In this document: piece by piece, positions 28,996 to 36,622 of the stretch
Layout: each line of letters starts with the position of its first letter
Numbering within the stretch: position 1 is the first letter of the stretch
From: Methylocystis hirsuta
GTDB taxonomy: Bacteria; Pseudomonadota; Alphaproteobacteria; Rhizobiales; Beijerinckiaceae
Assembly (NCBI RefSeq): GCF_003722355.1
Contig: NZ_QWDD01000001.1
Span: 806,001 to 870,000 of the forward strand
Length of the DNA: 64,000 bases
Direction of reading: 5' to 3'
The notes under the pieces: model-generated
What the model was told of the DNA's origin: nothing
The model's input: only the letters and a program-made list of their open reading frames with translations
Databases searched by the model: none
Position numbers and translations under genes: made by a program

Positions 28996-29859
28996 ATGAA
29001 CGCGCCATTTGACAGCTATGTCCTCCTTGAAGGCGAGAAAGCCGAAGACGCGCTCGGCAAAATTGCCGCTGAGCTGAAGACGGGGACCGTTATTCCCTAT
29101 ATTGGTCCTGGGTTGACGCAGCTCTCGCCAACCGAGGCGCCGATGACGCCCGAGACGCTCGCCGCGTTTTTCGGGACAAAGGTTGCGCTGCCAAAACGCG
29201 CCAAGGGCAACTGCTGGGCAAGCGCGCAGCACATCGAGAACATGAAGCATCGCTCGACCGTATCGGCGTTGATGTCCCAGGCCTTCACCGACAGCATCGC
29301 GCCGACGCCGCTGCACGTCTACCTTGCGTCGCTGCAGCTGCCGATGATCGTTGACAGCTGGTACGACGCGACGATGCGTTCAGCGCTCGAAGGCCGCGGC
29401 GGCTGGGGCGAGATCCAGGGCATCACCCGCGCCGGCATCGGCGAGGACCGCTGGTACCGGTTCTACGAAGCCGACGGAACGGAAACCACCAAGGAAAAAG
29501 CCGAGGCCTGGAAGACCGTCCTCTACAAGCCGCATGGCAGCGTTGCGCCCGCCAAGAATTTTCTGATCTCCGACGCGGATTACGTCGAGGTGCTGACAGA
29601 GATCGACATTCAGACGCCCTTGCCCGAGGCCGTAAAGAATCGCCGGTCCGAGCGCAGCTTCCTGTTTGTCGGCTGTCGCTTCCACGATCAATTGTTGCGC
29701 ACGTACGCCCGGCAGATCATGAAGCGCTCGACGACGACGCATCACGCCATCGTCGATCCGGCCGCGCTGACGAAAAACGAGCTGAAGTTCCTCACGATCC
29801 AGGGAATCATACCGATCGCGCTGCCCATCGATCGCGCTTGCGAGATCCTGATCCGCTAA
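28996..29859 (+). CDS. SIR2-like domain protein in nif operon
   Basis: 287 residues from ATG at 28996, after GGGGAGTG. It has a nucleotide-binding start (TVIPYIGPGLTQLS), LHVYLASLQLPMIVDSWYD, LYKPHGSVA and SFLFVGCRFHDQLLR, a pattern of SIR2-like proteins. The usual deacetylase Cys4 zinc site is not visible. Similar genes occur near nifT in other alphaproteobacterial nif clusters (from general knowledge). Possible NAD-linked regulation of nitrogenase is inference. Confidence 0.75.
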   Translation: MNAPFDSYVLLEGEKAEDALGKIAAELKTGTVIPYIGPGLTQLSPTEAPMTPETLAAFFGTKVALPKRAKGNCWASAQHIENMKHRSTVSALMSQAFTDSIAPTPLHVYLASLQLPMIVDSWYDATMRSALEGRGGWGEIQGITRAGIGEDRWYRFYEADGTETTKEKAEAWKTVLYKPHGSVAPAKNFLISDADYVEVLTEIDIQTPLPEAVKNRRSERSFLFVGCRFHDQLLRTYARQIMKRSTTTHHAIVDPAALTKNELKFLTIQGIIPIALPIDRACEILIR

Positions 29860-30004
29860 GGGATCGTTACCTTATTCTCATGCTTGGCGCGGCGGCGGGC
29901 GAACCTGCCAAAGCGCTCGGCGATTCGTGCGCGTCGGCGGAAGATGCATGGCCGAAACTGCCGTCGCGCCTTCAGCGTAAGAGCGGCAAACAAATTTCGA
30001 CGAA

Positions 30005-30020
30005 TGTTGCATTTTTTACA
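30005..30020 (+). promoter_or_regulatory. NifA upstream activator site (nifZ operon)
   Basis: Exact TGT-N10-ACA with an AT-rich core, 85 bases before a perfect sigma54 promoter. Confidence 0.75.
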
Positions 30021-30104
30021 TCGATTCCTGACTGCCTTGTCTCGCTTGTCAGCAAAGGTACAGGCCCTCAGGGCTCCTGCGGTTGAGCTCTTCACACTGC
30101 ACCG

Positions 30105-30120
30105 TGGCACGCATGTTGCC
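30105..30120 (+). promoter_or_regulatory. sigma54 promoter of nifZ operon
   Basis: TGGCACG-CATG-TTGCC, identical to consensus over the -24 and -12 cores. Leader about 130 bases. Probably drives the genes from nifZ to 33269. Confidence 0.9.
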
Positions 30121-30261
30121 TCTTGTCCGGCAAAGCGACAAACGCCGCTTTGCGGTTCCTTCACGCCGTTCGACAGCGCCGGTTCAGGTCGATCACGAGA
30201 CCGATTCCCGGCGGCGTGAACAGCGTGAAATTGCAAGCCGGCGCCACGGAAGAAGACAGCG

Positions 30262-30564
30262 ATGAGCAATATCGTTCGCGACAGCGAAGTTTGTGAGTTG
30301 ACTGCGCCGCCGGTCTTTTCCTTCGGCGAGAAAGTGAAGGCGAAGCGCACGATCCGCAATGACGGGACATACGCCGGCAAGGAGATCGGCGAGGTTCTCG
30401 CGAAGAAAGGCGAGGAAGGCTACGTCGTGAGCATCGGCACGTTTCTCCAACAATTCTATATCTACGGCATCGAGTTCACCGAGAGCGGCAATCGGGTCGG
30501 CATGAAGCGCAAGGAGCTCGAGTCGGCTAATCCGCGCGACGATGTCGATTTGCCGCTGCCCTGA
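30262..30564 (+). CDS. nifZ: NifZ
   Basis: 100 residues with FSFGEKVKAKRTIRNDGTY, a NifZ hallmark, and a KGEEGYVVSIGTF segment. NifZ acts with NifH in P-cluster maturation of the MoFe protein. A second NifZ-like gene follows after 11 bases. Confidence 0.93.
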   Translation: MSNIVRDSEVCELTAPPVFSFGEKVKAKRTIRNDGTYAGKEIGEVLAKKGEEGYVVSIGTFLQQFYIYGIEFTESGNRVGMKRKELESANPRDDVDLPLP

Positions 30565-30575
30565 GGAGTGTGAAC

Positions 30576-30815
30576 GTGTTCGAACCGCGCCTGCCGAAAT
30601 ATCAGTGGGGTCAGAGAGTGAAGACGCTCGTCGATCTCGTCAATGATGGGAGCTATCCCGACGCGCAACCGGAGGCGCTGCTCGTCGCCAACGGCGGCTT
30701 GGGCGAAATCGTGCAGGTCGGATCTCACACCGACACGAATACGCCGATCTACCTCGTGGAATTTCCAGACGGCCGTGTCGTCGGCTGTCTCGAGGAAGAG
30801 ATCGCGCCCTTGTAA
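30576..30815 (+). CDS. second NifZ-domain protein
   Basis: 79 residues. GTG at 30576 is chosen because AGGAG is 7 bases upstream; a GTG at 30570 is too close. It contains YQWGQRVKTLVDLVNDGSYP and GLGEIVQVG, the same fold as NifZ. Probably a split or duplicated NifZ that may act together with the first. Confidence 0.85.
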   Translation: MFEPRLPKYQWGQRVKTLVDLVNDGSYPDAQPEALLVANGGLGEIVQVGSHTDTNTPIYLVEFPDGRVVGCLEEEIAPL

Positions 30816-30832
30816 GAGGAGCGACGGCGAGC

Positions 30833-31189
30833 ATGCGATCGACGGTCACGAAAGACGGTGGCGCCGCATCGGCTCAGCCGAATGAATTCGACTACAAGCG
30901 CATCGTGCGCGCGTTGGAGCAACGGCGGCGCTACCGCTACGTCACGCCGCTCGTGCTGAAAACTGCGAACGGCTATCGCATTCAGAGCCCTTGTTGTTCG
31001 CGGAATGTCGATCCGGACGGGGGCGTCATCGACATCGCCTTGTTGCTCTTCGACGAACGCAAGGGCAATTGGCGCCTTCTTCGCAAGGACCATGCGGTCG
31101 GCGTATGGGAGCTGGACAGCGAGTTTCCACGTCTTGCGGAGTTGCTCGACCATCTCAAAGAAGACGCCGAGCGGCGCTTCTGGCAGTGA
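30833..31189 (+). CDS. unknown nif-operon protein
   Basis: 118 residues. Contains RYRYVTPLVLKTANGYRIQS and PCCSRN with two adjacent Cys, then a helical end. I do not recognise the family with certainty. It lies 17 bases after the second nifZ gene and 25 before the next, under the nifZ promoter. Confidence 0.7.
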   Translation: MRSTVTKDGGAASAQPNEFDYKRIVRALEQRRRYRYVTPLVLKTANGYRIQSPCCSRNVDPDGGVIDIALLLFDERKGNWRLLRKDHAVGVWELDSEFPRLAELLDHLKEDAERRFWQ

Positions 31190-31214
31190 GTTCGAACTCG
31201 ACAGAGGATAGATC

Positions 31215-31478
31215 ATGGCGATCAGCGACGTGGAATTGACGGAGATCGAAAAACTGCTCGGGGCCGAGGCGACGCCGGCGCTGTCGGAGCTGCGCGCCAA
31301 ATTCTCCCATCTCTCCTGGACGCGCTGCGACGTGTCGGACGTGATCGAAACGCCCTTCCGCAGCTTCACGACCTGCGACGTGCATTTGCTCGACGGCGCC
31401 GATCATTGCGTGACGGTTACCGACGACCCGGCGCGCGCCACCGGCGTTATCGTCGCCTTTCGGGGGAATTTGCGATGA
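31215..31478 (+). CDS. unknown small nif-operon protein
   Basis: 87 residues, beginning MAISDVELTEIEKLLGAEA, with an alpha-helical first half and beta-type second half (FTTCDVHLLDGADHCVTVTD). It overlaps the next gene by 4 bases, so translation is coupled to the DegT-like protein. Function unknown. Confidence 0.7.
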   Translation: MAISDVELTEIEKLLGAEATPALSELRAKFSHLSWTRCDVSDVIETPFRSFTTCDVHLLDGADHCVTVTDDPARATGVIVAFRGNLR

Positions 31479-32686
31479 ATGCGCGGGCCGAAGTGGACGA
31501 TAAATTCGAAGCGAAGCCGCCTGCGCCGGCCGAGGCCTTGGGCGGCGATCTCATTCCGCTTTCCGACCCCGACATCACGCTCGACGACATTGCCGCGGTC
31601 GAGGCGGTGCTGCGTTCCAGCCGCTTGTCCAGCGGCCCGGTGATGGAGGCTTTCGAAGCCGCCTTCGCCGCCTATCTCGGGCGCAAATACGCCGTGGCCG
31701 CGCCAAGCGGCACGATGGGGCTGCTGCTCGCGCTCGCCGCGTACGAGATCGGTCCGGGCGATGAAGTGATCGCCTCGCCGCATTCCTTCCGCGAAACCGT
31801 GCATGCGATCGCGCTTGCCGGCGCCAAGCCCGTGTTCGCCGACATCGACTATTGGTCCGGCGTTATCGCGACCGGAAAGATCGAGGCGCTGATCACCGAC
31901 AAAACGCGCGCGATCGTGGGGAGCAACACCAACGGCCATCCGGCGCAATGGGCGGAGCTGCGCGAAATCGCCAACAAGCATCGGCTCGTGCTGCTCGAAG
32001 ACTCCACCGAAGCAATCGGCTCCAGATACAAGGGCGCGCTCGTCGGCACGTTCGGAGACGCATCGGTGTTCGATTTCTCGCAGCCGGGGCCGCTGGTCTG
32101 CGGCGAAGGCGGGATGGTGGTCACCGACGACATCGACGTCGCCGTGGCGATGCGGCGCTTCCGCGCGCATAGACCGAGTGAGCGAGCGTCCGTCGTGGTG
32201 GGCTCTAGCGCGCCCTATCAGGCGGCGATGAGCGACATGAGCGCGGCGCTGGGCTTGGCGCAGCTGGGCAGGCTCGAAGAAATCCTCGAGAAGCGTAAGC
32301 TCATCGAGCACTACTACTTCAAGCACGTCAAATCCTTCGAAGGAATCAAGGATCCCTTCATCGGGCCAGAGGTCGACGAGGTGCATTGGTTCCTTTACGT
32401 CGTTCATCTCGGCACGCGCTTCAGCAAATCCAGCCGCGACTCGATCGTCGAGGATTTGCTTGTCGAAAAGGTGGAAGCCGCGGCCTACAGCAATCCCTTG
32501 CATACGCAGCGGCGCTATTTCGATTACGGCTATCGTCGCGGCAGCTTTCTCGTCGCCGAGAAGGTTTCCGACCGCGCCGTCGCGATGCCTTTCCACGTCC
32601 ATCTGCAAGAGCGCCAAATCGCATTCATCGTGCAGACCATGAAGGAGGCGTCGATCAATGTCGGCGCCGGCGCCGCCATTTACTAA
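31475..32686 (+). CDS. DegT/DnrJ/EryC1-like protein lacking the PLP lysine
   Basis: 403 residues from the ATG at 31475. Fold markers of PLP sugar-aminotransferase relatives: SGTMGLLLALAAYEIGPGDE, VLLEDSTEAIGSRYKG and CGEGGMVVTDD. In the family a Lys sits five residues before GEGG; here the stretch is FSQPGPLVCGEGG with Gly at that place and no Lys nearby. A Schiff-base aminotransferase reaction is therefore unlikely. Genes of this family in nif operons are known; a non-transaminase role is inference. Confidence 0.85.
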   Translation: MNARAEVDDKFEAKPPAPAEALGGDLIPLSDPDITLDDIAAVEAVLRSSRLSSGPVMEAFEAAFAAYLGRKYAVAAPSGTMGLLLALAAYEIGPGDEVIASPHSFRETVHAIALAGAKPVFADIDYWSGVIATGKIEALITDKTRAIVGSNTNGHPAQWAELREIANKHRLVLLEDSTEAIGSRYKGALVGTFGDASVFDFSQPGPLVCGEGGMVVTDDIDVAVAMRRFRAHRPSERASVVVGSSAPYQAAMSDMSAALGLAQLGRLEEILEKRKLIEHYYFKHVKSFEGIKDPFIGPEVDEVHWFLYVVHLGTRFSKSSRDSIVEDLLVEKVEAAAYSNPLHTQRRYFDYGYRRGSFLVAEKVSDRAVAMPFHVHLQERQIAFIVQTMKEASINVGAGAAIY

Positions 32687-32715
32687 TCGTCTAGATCCCA
32701 ACCAGGAGTATAGAA

Positions 32716-33024
32716 ATGCCGACCGTAACCATCATGCCCTCCGGAAAGACGGTGGACGCCGCCGAGGGCGCGACCTTGCTGCAGATCATCATGTCGAGCG
32801 GCGAGGAGATCAATCACAAGTGCGAAGGAAAAGCGCAGTGCGGCTCCTGTCACATCTACGTGCATGAAGGCCGCAAGGGCATTTCGAAGATCGCGCGCGA
32901 AGAGAACGAAAGGCTCGACACCATCGTCGGCATCGGCTCGAAGTCGCGCCTGGCTTGCCAGGCGAAGATCCTCGGCACGGAAAACGTCAAGGTCGAACTG
33001 CTCGGTTTCGCGTCGGGCTTATAA
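32716..33024 (+). CDS. [2Fe-2S] ferredoxin, FdxD/Shethna II-like
   Basis: 102 residues. Cluster motif C-x5-C-x2-C (KCEGKAQCGSCH) and the fourth Cys in SRLACQAK, typical of plant/adrenodoxin-type [2Fe-2S] proteins. The helical middle (ISKIAREENERLDTIVGIG) resembles bacterial nif-linked ferredoxins such as Rhodobacter FdxD; the related Shethna protein II shields nitrogenase from oxygen. Which role applies cannot be told from sequence. Confidence 0.9.
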   Translation: MPTVTIMPSGKTVDAAEGATLLQIIMSSGEEINHKCEGKAQCGSCHIYVHEGRKGISKIAREENERLDTIVGIGSKSRLACQAKILGTENVKVELLGFASGL

Positions 33025-33038
33025 GGGAGGAGGGAGAA

Positions 33039-33269
33039 ATGTCTTCCGACATCGTCATGCTTCATGTCCGCTTTGCGCCCGACGGCAGCGTCGCGGAAAT
33101 CAGCGAACGGCCGGCGCCGAATTCCGCGCAGGCCTGGTTTGACTGGGTCAGTCTCAGCGCGCCCGACGCCTATCAGGGGCTTTCGGGCGGTCGTGGCGTG
33201 TTCCGCATTACACGCGACAAGCTTGAGGAGCTGCGCGCCGGGATCGCCGCCAACAATGCGGCGGCCTGA
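33039..33269 (+). CDS. unknown small protein after ferredoxin
   Basis: 76 residues from the ATG at 33039, preceded by a strong GGGAGGAGGGAG ribosome site. Contains AWFDWVSLSAPDAYQGLSGG. No domain recognised. Last gene of the nifZ operon, ending 29 bases before a hairpin. Confidence 0.7.
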   Translation: MSSDIVMLHVRFAPDGSVAEISERPAPNSAQAWFDWVSLSAPDAYQGLSGGRGVFRITRDKLEELRAGIAANNAAA

Positions 33270-33297
33270 TCCGGCCCAGCGGGTCGCGTAAAATGAT

Positions 33298-33327
33298 CCC
33301 TTCCGCGAAGGACGTATTGCGGAAGGG
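33298..33327. terminator. hairpin between convergent genes
   Basis: Perfect 9-bp stem (CCCTTCCGC at 33298-33306 and GCGGAAGGG at 33319-33327). On the minus side it is followed by TCATTTTA, a short T-run; on the plus side T-richness is weak. Probably a bidirectional terminator. Confidence 0.6.
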
Positions 33328-33337
33328 AAGCTTGGTT

Positions 33338-33619
33338 TCAGGTTAGGAAGGTTTCGGCGAAACGGGTGCGCTTTTCTTCCGTATCGAGTCCCTTCGCGAT
33401 GGGCCATTTGTTGTCGTAAAAAAGCGAATTGACGGCGCGGCTGACTTCCTTGCCGCGCAAATACCAACGCACCACGCCATCGGGAAAAATCACCGCGGGG
33501 CCGTCTTCGCGATGCACGATGCCGTCTTCGACGCTGATCTGCGTCCCGGCGTAGAGGTAACAGCCGGCAAGGCGCGAAAGATCGTCTTGATTGCGTTCGT
33601 CAACCTGGAGCATGACCAC
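33338..33619 (-). CDS. unknown small protein
   Basis: 93 residues from GTG at 33619 (or ATG at 33613). It includes HREDGPAVIFPDGVVRWYLR, a short Gly/Asp-rich beta-repeat-like stretch. No function recognised. It is transcribed away from the Rieske gene at 33826. Confidence 0.55.
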   Translation of the reverse strand: MVMLQVDERNQDDLSRLAGCYLYAGTQISVEDGIVHREDGPAVIFPDGVVRWYLRGKEVSRAVNSLFYDNKWPIAKGLDTEEKRTRFAETFLT

Positions 33620-33732
33620 TTTTCGCCTCCGCTGAAAGCCATCGATTCCTACGACGAAGCAATAATCGCGCTTGGAGGAGGATTCGGCAAGAATAATGCT
33701 TGTTCGCGACTTGGACGCTGCGCGAGGAAGAT

Positions 33733-33748
33733 TGTTGTCTTTCAGACA
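33733..33748 (+). promoter_or_regulatory. possible NifA upstream activator site
   Basis: Exact TGT-N10-ACA 93 bases before the Rieske 2 gene. The nearby promoter is only moderate, so this could also be chance. Confidence 0.45.
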
Positions 33749-33772
33749 CTGCCGCGCGCCGAAATTTCGCTC

Positions 33773-33788
33773 AGGCGCGCGATGTGCC
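33773..33788 (+). promoter_or_regulatory. possible sigma54 promoter of Rieske 2
   Basis: AGGCGCG-CGAT-GTGCC, with GG and GC at correct spacing, 25 bases after the possible activator site. Only a moderate match. Confidence 0.35.
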
Positions 33789-33825
33789 TGCGAGGGGGCG
33801 GATAGACGACGGCGGAGAGTTTGGC

Positions 33826-34266
33826 ATGCAGGGCGATGTGAGTCTCTACGTCATTTGTGCGCTTGACAGTCTGGAGCGCGGCCAGGCGGCGCCCTTCAGC
33901 CTGTCACGCGTCACGGATGAAGGAGAAGCGCGCCCCTTTTCGATTTTCGTCGTTCGGACCGAAAGCGATCAATGCGTCGGCTATGTGAACATCTGCCCGC
34001 ACCAGGGCTCCTGGCTCAACATTGGCGACGGCAGATTCTTTAGCGAGGACGGTCAAAGATTACGTTGCGGCAGGCACAAGGCCGAATTCGACTTGGAAAC
34101 GGGCGTGTGCGTCAAAGGGCCATGCGTGGATAAGATGATCGAGCCCGTCGCGCTCGTCGTCATGGATGGCGATGTGTGCTTGTGTGGCGTCAAACTCGCC
34201 GAAGAAGAGATCTCCGACGACGACGATCTGGACGAAACGATGGAGATCATGATCCATCCAGGCTGA
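33826..34266 (+). CDS. Rieske-type [2Fe-2S] protein 2
   Basis: 146 residues from the ATG at 33826. Rieske ligands are in CPHQGSWLN and CGRHKAEFDLETG. A second small motif GVCVKGPCVDKMIEP parallels the Rieske 1 and 3 proteins, as does the acidic end (EISDDDDLDETMEIMIHPG). Probably a soluble Rieske ferredoxin. Confidence 0.87.
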   Translation: MQGDVSLYVICALDSLERGQAAPFSLSRVTDEGEARPFSIFVVRTESDQCVGYVNICPHQGSWLNIGDGRFFSEDGQRLRCGRHKAEFDLETGVCVKGPCVDKMIEPVALVVMDGDVCLCGVKLAEEEISDDDDLDETMEIMIHPG

Positions 34267-34301
34267 GTGGCGCAGCGGATGGCACGTATGAAAGGCGCCC
34301 C

Positions 34302-34469
34302 ATGACCGTGGCTGAACTGATCGTGAAATTGGCGGAATTGCCGCAGGAGGCCGTGGTGTTGATAGACAGCGACGGCGGACTTTCTCGCGTCAGCGGATTG
34401 GATTTCGTTGAGGGCCAGGGGCCAGGCGCGCCGGCAGAGGTCATCCTCGCGCCGAGTCTCGATGAATGA
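34302..34469 (+). CDS. unknown 55-residue protein
   Basis: Begins MTVAELIVKLAELPQEAVVL, with a short helix then IDSDGGLSRVSGLDFVEGQ. It is 35 bases after Rieske 2, in line with it. Function unknown. Codon use looks normal; small size keeps confidence modest. Confidence 0.5.
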   Translation: MTVAELIVKLAELPQEAVVLIDSDGGLSRVSGLDFVEGQGPGAPAEVILAPSLDE

Positions 34470-34502
34470 AGGTTCGCTCCCGGCACGCTGTCGCCTGAAC
34501 TT

Positions 34503-34769
34503 TCAATCCGGGTTCGCTGAAGTTTCTTCGTGCAGCGGTATTCCGAAGAAAGCCTCGTCGTCGCCGCCCCAGGCCTTATGCAGCGCGAAAGCTTCGCGCC
34601 ACCGGATCTGCTCGGCTTCCGTCGCAGCGCGATGGGTCACTTTGCCGGCCGGCTTTTCGGCGAGAAGAAACGCCTTACCGTTGCGCAAGAATCGATTGAG
34701 GTCCTTCGTGTCGATAGGGCGCACAACGCAGCGCGGGTCTTCATCGATCAGAATGGTCGTCGGCAGCAT
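34503..34769 (-). CDS. unknown small protein
   Basis: 88 residues starting MLPTTILIDEDPRCVVRPID. It has TEAEQIRWREAFALHKAWGG near the end. No domain recognised. It follows the next gene upstream on the same strand by 24 bases, so it is in the minus-strand operon driven from 35080-35095. Confidence 0.55.
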   Translation of the reverse strand: MLPTTILIDEDPRCVVRPIDTKDLNRFLRNGKAFLLAEKPAGKVTHRAATEAEQIRWREAFALHKAWGGDDEAFFGIPLHEETSANPD

Positions 34770-34793
34770 GAGCGCAGCTCCCGTTGCGATGGA

Positions 34794-35036
34794 TCAAAAA
34801 CCTTCCGCCTTGCTTCCCCAGGGATGCGAACCGGGGACCAGCGACGCCTTGATGCCCGCCTTTTCAATGTCAGCGAGTGTTTTGTAATAGGTGCCTTCAT
34901 GCATGAGCGCGCCGCTCTTGGTCATGATCGCCACATAGCGCGCCACCGTATCGGCTTCGCATAGATAGCCGCCGCCTGGATCGCTCGTGCTGCGCGCGTT
35001 GCCGTCCCAGTCGATGAAAAAGCCTTCGACAGCCAT
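34794..35036 (-). CDS. unknown small protein
   Basis: 80 residues from the Met at 35036 after GAGAGGGAAC; the frame stays open to 35171. Begins MAVEGFFIDWDGNARSTSDP and ends with SLVPGSHPWGSKAEGF. I do not recognise it. A strong sigma54 motif on the same strand lies 45 bases upstream, marking it as a likely nif-regulon gene. Confidence 0.6.
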   Translation of the reverse strand: MAVEGFFIDWDGNARSTSDPGGGYLCEADTVARYVAIMTKSGALMHEGTYYKTLADIEKAGIKASLVPGSHPWGSKAEGF

Positions 35037-35079
35037 GTTCCCTCTCGCGTTGAATTTTGAATCCCTCTCGCCGGAGGGC

Positions 35080-35095
35080 AGCAAGTTTCTTGCCA
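35080..35095 (-). promoter_or_regulatory. sigma54 promoter, minus strand
   Basis: Minus-strand TGGCAAG-AAAC-TTGCT, close to consensus. It lies 45 bases before the gene at 35036 and back-to-back with a plus-strand promoter at 35116. No TGT-N10-ACA was found nearby. Confidence 0.6.
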
Positions 35096-35115
35096 AGGTC
35101 TTCGGCGTTGCAGCA

Positions 35116-35131
35116 GGGAACGAGACTTGCT
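35116..35131 (+). promoter_or_regulatory. sigma54 promoter of gene at 35189
   Basis: GGGAACG-AGAC-TTGCT, two mismatches, correct spacing, 58 bases before the GTG start. Divergent from the promoter at 35080-35095. Confidence 0.5.
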
Positions 35132-35188
35132 TGCTGAAGGAACGTTCGCGCGCAAAGCATCCCAAGCGCACAATCGAAGGAGAAGCAG

Positions 35189-35671
35189 GTGGCTGACCTC
35201 GCGCATAGAAATGCGTCGCTCGAAGACATGAAAGACCTATGGGCCTTGATGCGGCAAACGGCCGCCGACATTCCGTGTTCGATTGAAAGCGAAAGCGATC
35301 AAGAGCGGGCGCTGACGGAAATCATGAAGTGCTGCACGGCGGAATTGTCGCCGGTTGTTCTCGACGCGAAGCGCAATGTCGTCGGGGCCTTATTGGCGCG
35401 TCGCGATGAACTCGATTGGGGTCTGCGCAACACTGAAACGATCAACGTCTCGCTGGCGGCGGTGTCCGCCAGCCATCGCGAGAACGGCGCATTCAAAGTG
35501 CTGATCGAAGCGATATTGAAGCGCAATGCGCCGGTCTATGTCGAAGTGAAAGCGGGCGAGGGGCAGGGGTTAGCTGCGGAGCTCAAAGGCTGCGGCTTCT
35601 CCTTGACGAAGACGGAAGAGGGCGCAGAGCTCTATAAATGGGAGCCGGCGGCGGAAGCCAAGGCCGCCTGA
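35189..35671 (+). CDS. possible GNAT-type acetyltransferase-like protein
   Basis: 160 residues from GTG at 35189, after AAGGAGAA. The arrangement LWALMRQTAADIPCSIESES, a beta-rich middle ending NVVGALLARRDE, then VSLAAVSASHRENGAFKVLI resembles a GNAT fold, where substrate-binding loops follow strands. The acetyl-CoA signature R/Q-x-x-G-x-G/A is only weakly visible (SHRENGAF). Treat function as tentative. Confidence 0.5.
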   Translation: MADLAHRNASLEDMKDLWALMRQTAADIPCSIESESDQERALTEIMKCCTAELSPVVLDAKRNVVGALLARRDELDWGLRNTETINVSLAAVSASHRENGAFKVLIEAILKRNAPVYVEVKAGEGQGLAAELKGCGFSLTKTEEGAELYKWEPAAEAKAA

Positions 35672-35715
35672 ACATCGCTTCCAAAACGTGGTGCGGGCGC
35701 GTCTCGCGCCGCGCT

Positions 35716-36039
35716 CTAAGCGCCCTCGTCTTGCGCTCCATAATCGGCGTAGGCTTTTTCCAGCAAGGCGACGCAGGTCTTCAGACGCTGATACTCCGCC
35801 TTGTCGACCAGGATATTCTCGACATCTGGCGCGGGGCCGGGCGTTGGCGGTTTAGCGGCCTGGATCGCCTCGAACATGGCGGCTTGCAGGCGGAAGATGC
35901 GCTCGCTGGCGCGTTCGAGATAGGGCAGCGGATTGGCGCGAATATTCGCTTCATGCAGCGCGTCGAGTTCCAGTAATCTGCCGAAACGCCGCTCCGTAAG
36001 ACGATTGGTCAAGCCGAAATCATGTTCGATGACGCTCAT
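35716..36039 (-). CDS. unknown helical protein
   Basis: 107 residues from the Met at 36039 (AGGAG upstream); frame open to 36102. Begins MSVIEHDFGLTNRLTERRFG, strongly helical, with a Pro-rich linker (AAKPPTPGPAP) and a second helix. Likely coiled-coil. No family recognised. A strong minus-strand sigma54 motif lies about 120 bases upstream. Confidence 0.6.
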   Translation of the reverse strand: MSVIEHDFGLTNRLTERRFGRLLELDALHEANIRANPLPYLERASERIFRLQAAMFEAIQAAKPPTPGPAPDVENILVDKAEYQRLKTCVALLEKAYADYGAQDEGA

Positions 36040-36122
36040 GATCGTCGCTCCTGTTTTCTTGGCCTGATCTTTAGCCCGTCGTTGGAACGGGCTTCGATCC
36101 ACGCTTCACGGCGCGCAACGCT

Positions 36123-36138
36123 TGGCTCGTCAATTGCT
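36123..36138 (+). promoter_or_regulatory. sigma54 promoter of Rieske 3
   Basis: TGGCTCG-TCAA-TTGCT, one mismatch from consensus, 56 bases before the Rieske 3 ATG. Confidence 0.65.
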
Positions 36139-36162
36139 CGGCGGGACGCTTAGGCATGGTTT

Positions 36163-36178
36163 TGCAAGGCGCGCGCCA
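36163..36178 (-). promoter_or_regulatory. sigma54 promoter, minus strand
   Basis: Minus-strand TGGCGCG-CGCC-TTGCA, a near-perfect match. It faces the plus-strand promoter at 36123-36138, so their transcripts would overlap at the 5' ends. It would serve the gene at 36039. Confidence 0.55.
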
Positions 36179-36193
36179 AACAGGAGACGGCGA

Positions 36194-36622
36194 ATGAACG
36201 AACTCTACGCGATTTGCCAGACGGGCGAGATCGAGGACGGCGATGCCACGGGCTTCATTCTGATGCGGATCGAGGAGACTGGCGAACCAAAGCCCTGGCC
36301 GATCTTGATCACGCGCAAAGGCAATAATTTCTATGGTTTCGAGAACGCCTGTCCGCATAAGGGGGAGCGTCTCGACTCGGAGGCAGGGCATTTTCTCGAC
36401 GAAGAGGGGAATTTCCTCACCTGCGGCCATCATCAGGCGCAGTTCGATCTCGACACGGGACACTGCTTCATCGGTCCCTGCCAAGGCAAGAAGTTGCAAT
36501 CCATTCAAATCGTCATTGACGACGGCGACGTCTGCCTCACCGGCGTGGAGCTCGCGGAGGAGGATGGGCTGGGTCTCGAAGAGCCGGACGAGGCTCCCGA
36601 AGTCATGATCACGTCTGACTGA
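36194..36622 (+). CDS. Rieske-type [2Fe-2S] protein 3
   Basis: 142 residues from the ATG at 36194 after GGAGACGG. Rieske ligands in CPHKGERLD and CGHHQAQFDLDTG, followed by HCFIGPCQGKKL. It shares layout with Rieske 1 and 2, including the acidic C-terminus. Proper single-domain Rieske ferredoxins carry electrons to oxygenases; here the nif location suggests nitrogenase-linked redox use (inference). Confidence 0.88.
   Translation: MNELYAICQTGEIEDGDATGFILMRIEETGEPKPWPILITRKGNNFYGFENACPHKGERLDSEAGHFLDEEGNFLTCGHHQAQFDLDTGHCFIGPCQGKKLQSIQIVIDDGDVCLTGVELAEEDGLGLEEPDEAPEVMITSD

Larger units (their letters stand above)
29860..30261. other. gap upstream of nifZ
   Basis: 402 bases. The right half carries a NifA site (30005-30020) and a perfect sigma54 promoter (30105-30120). 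I see no gene; reading frames here are arginine-rich shadows. Confidence 0.7.
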
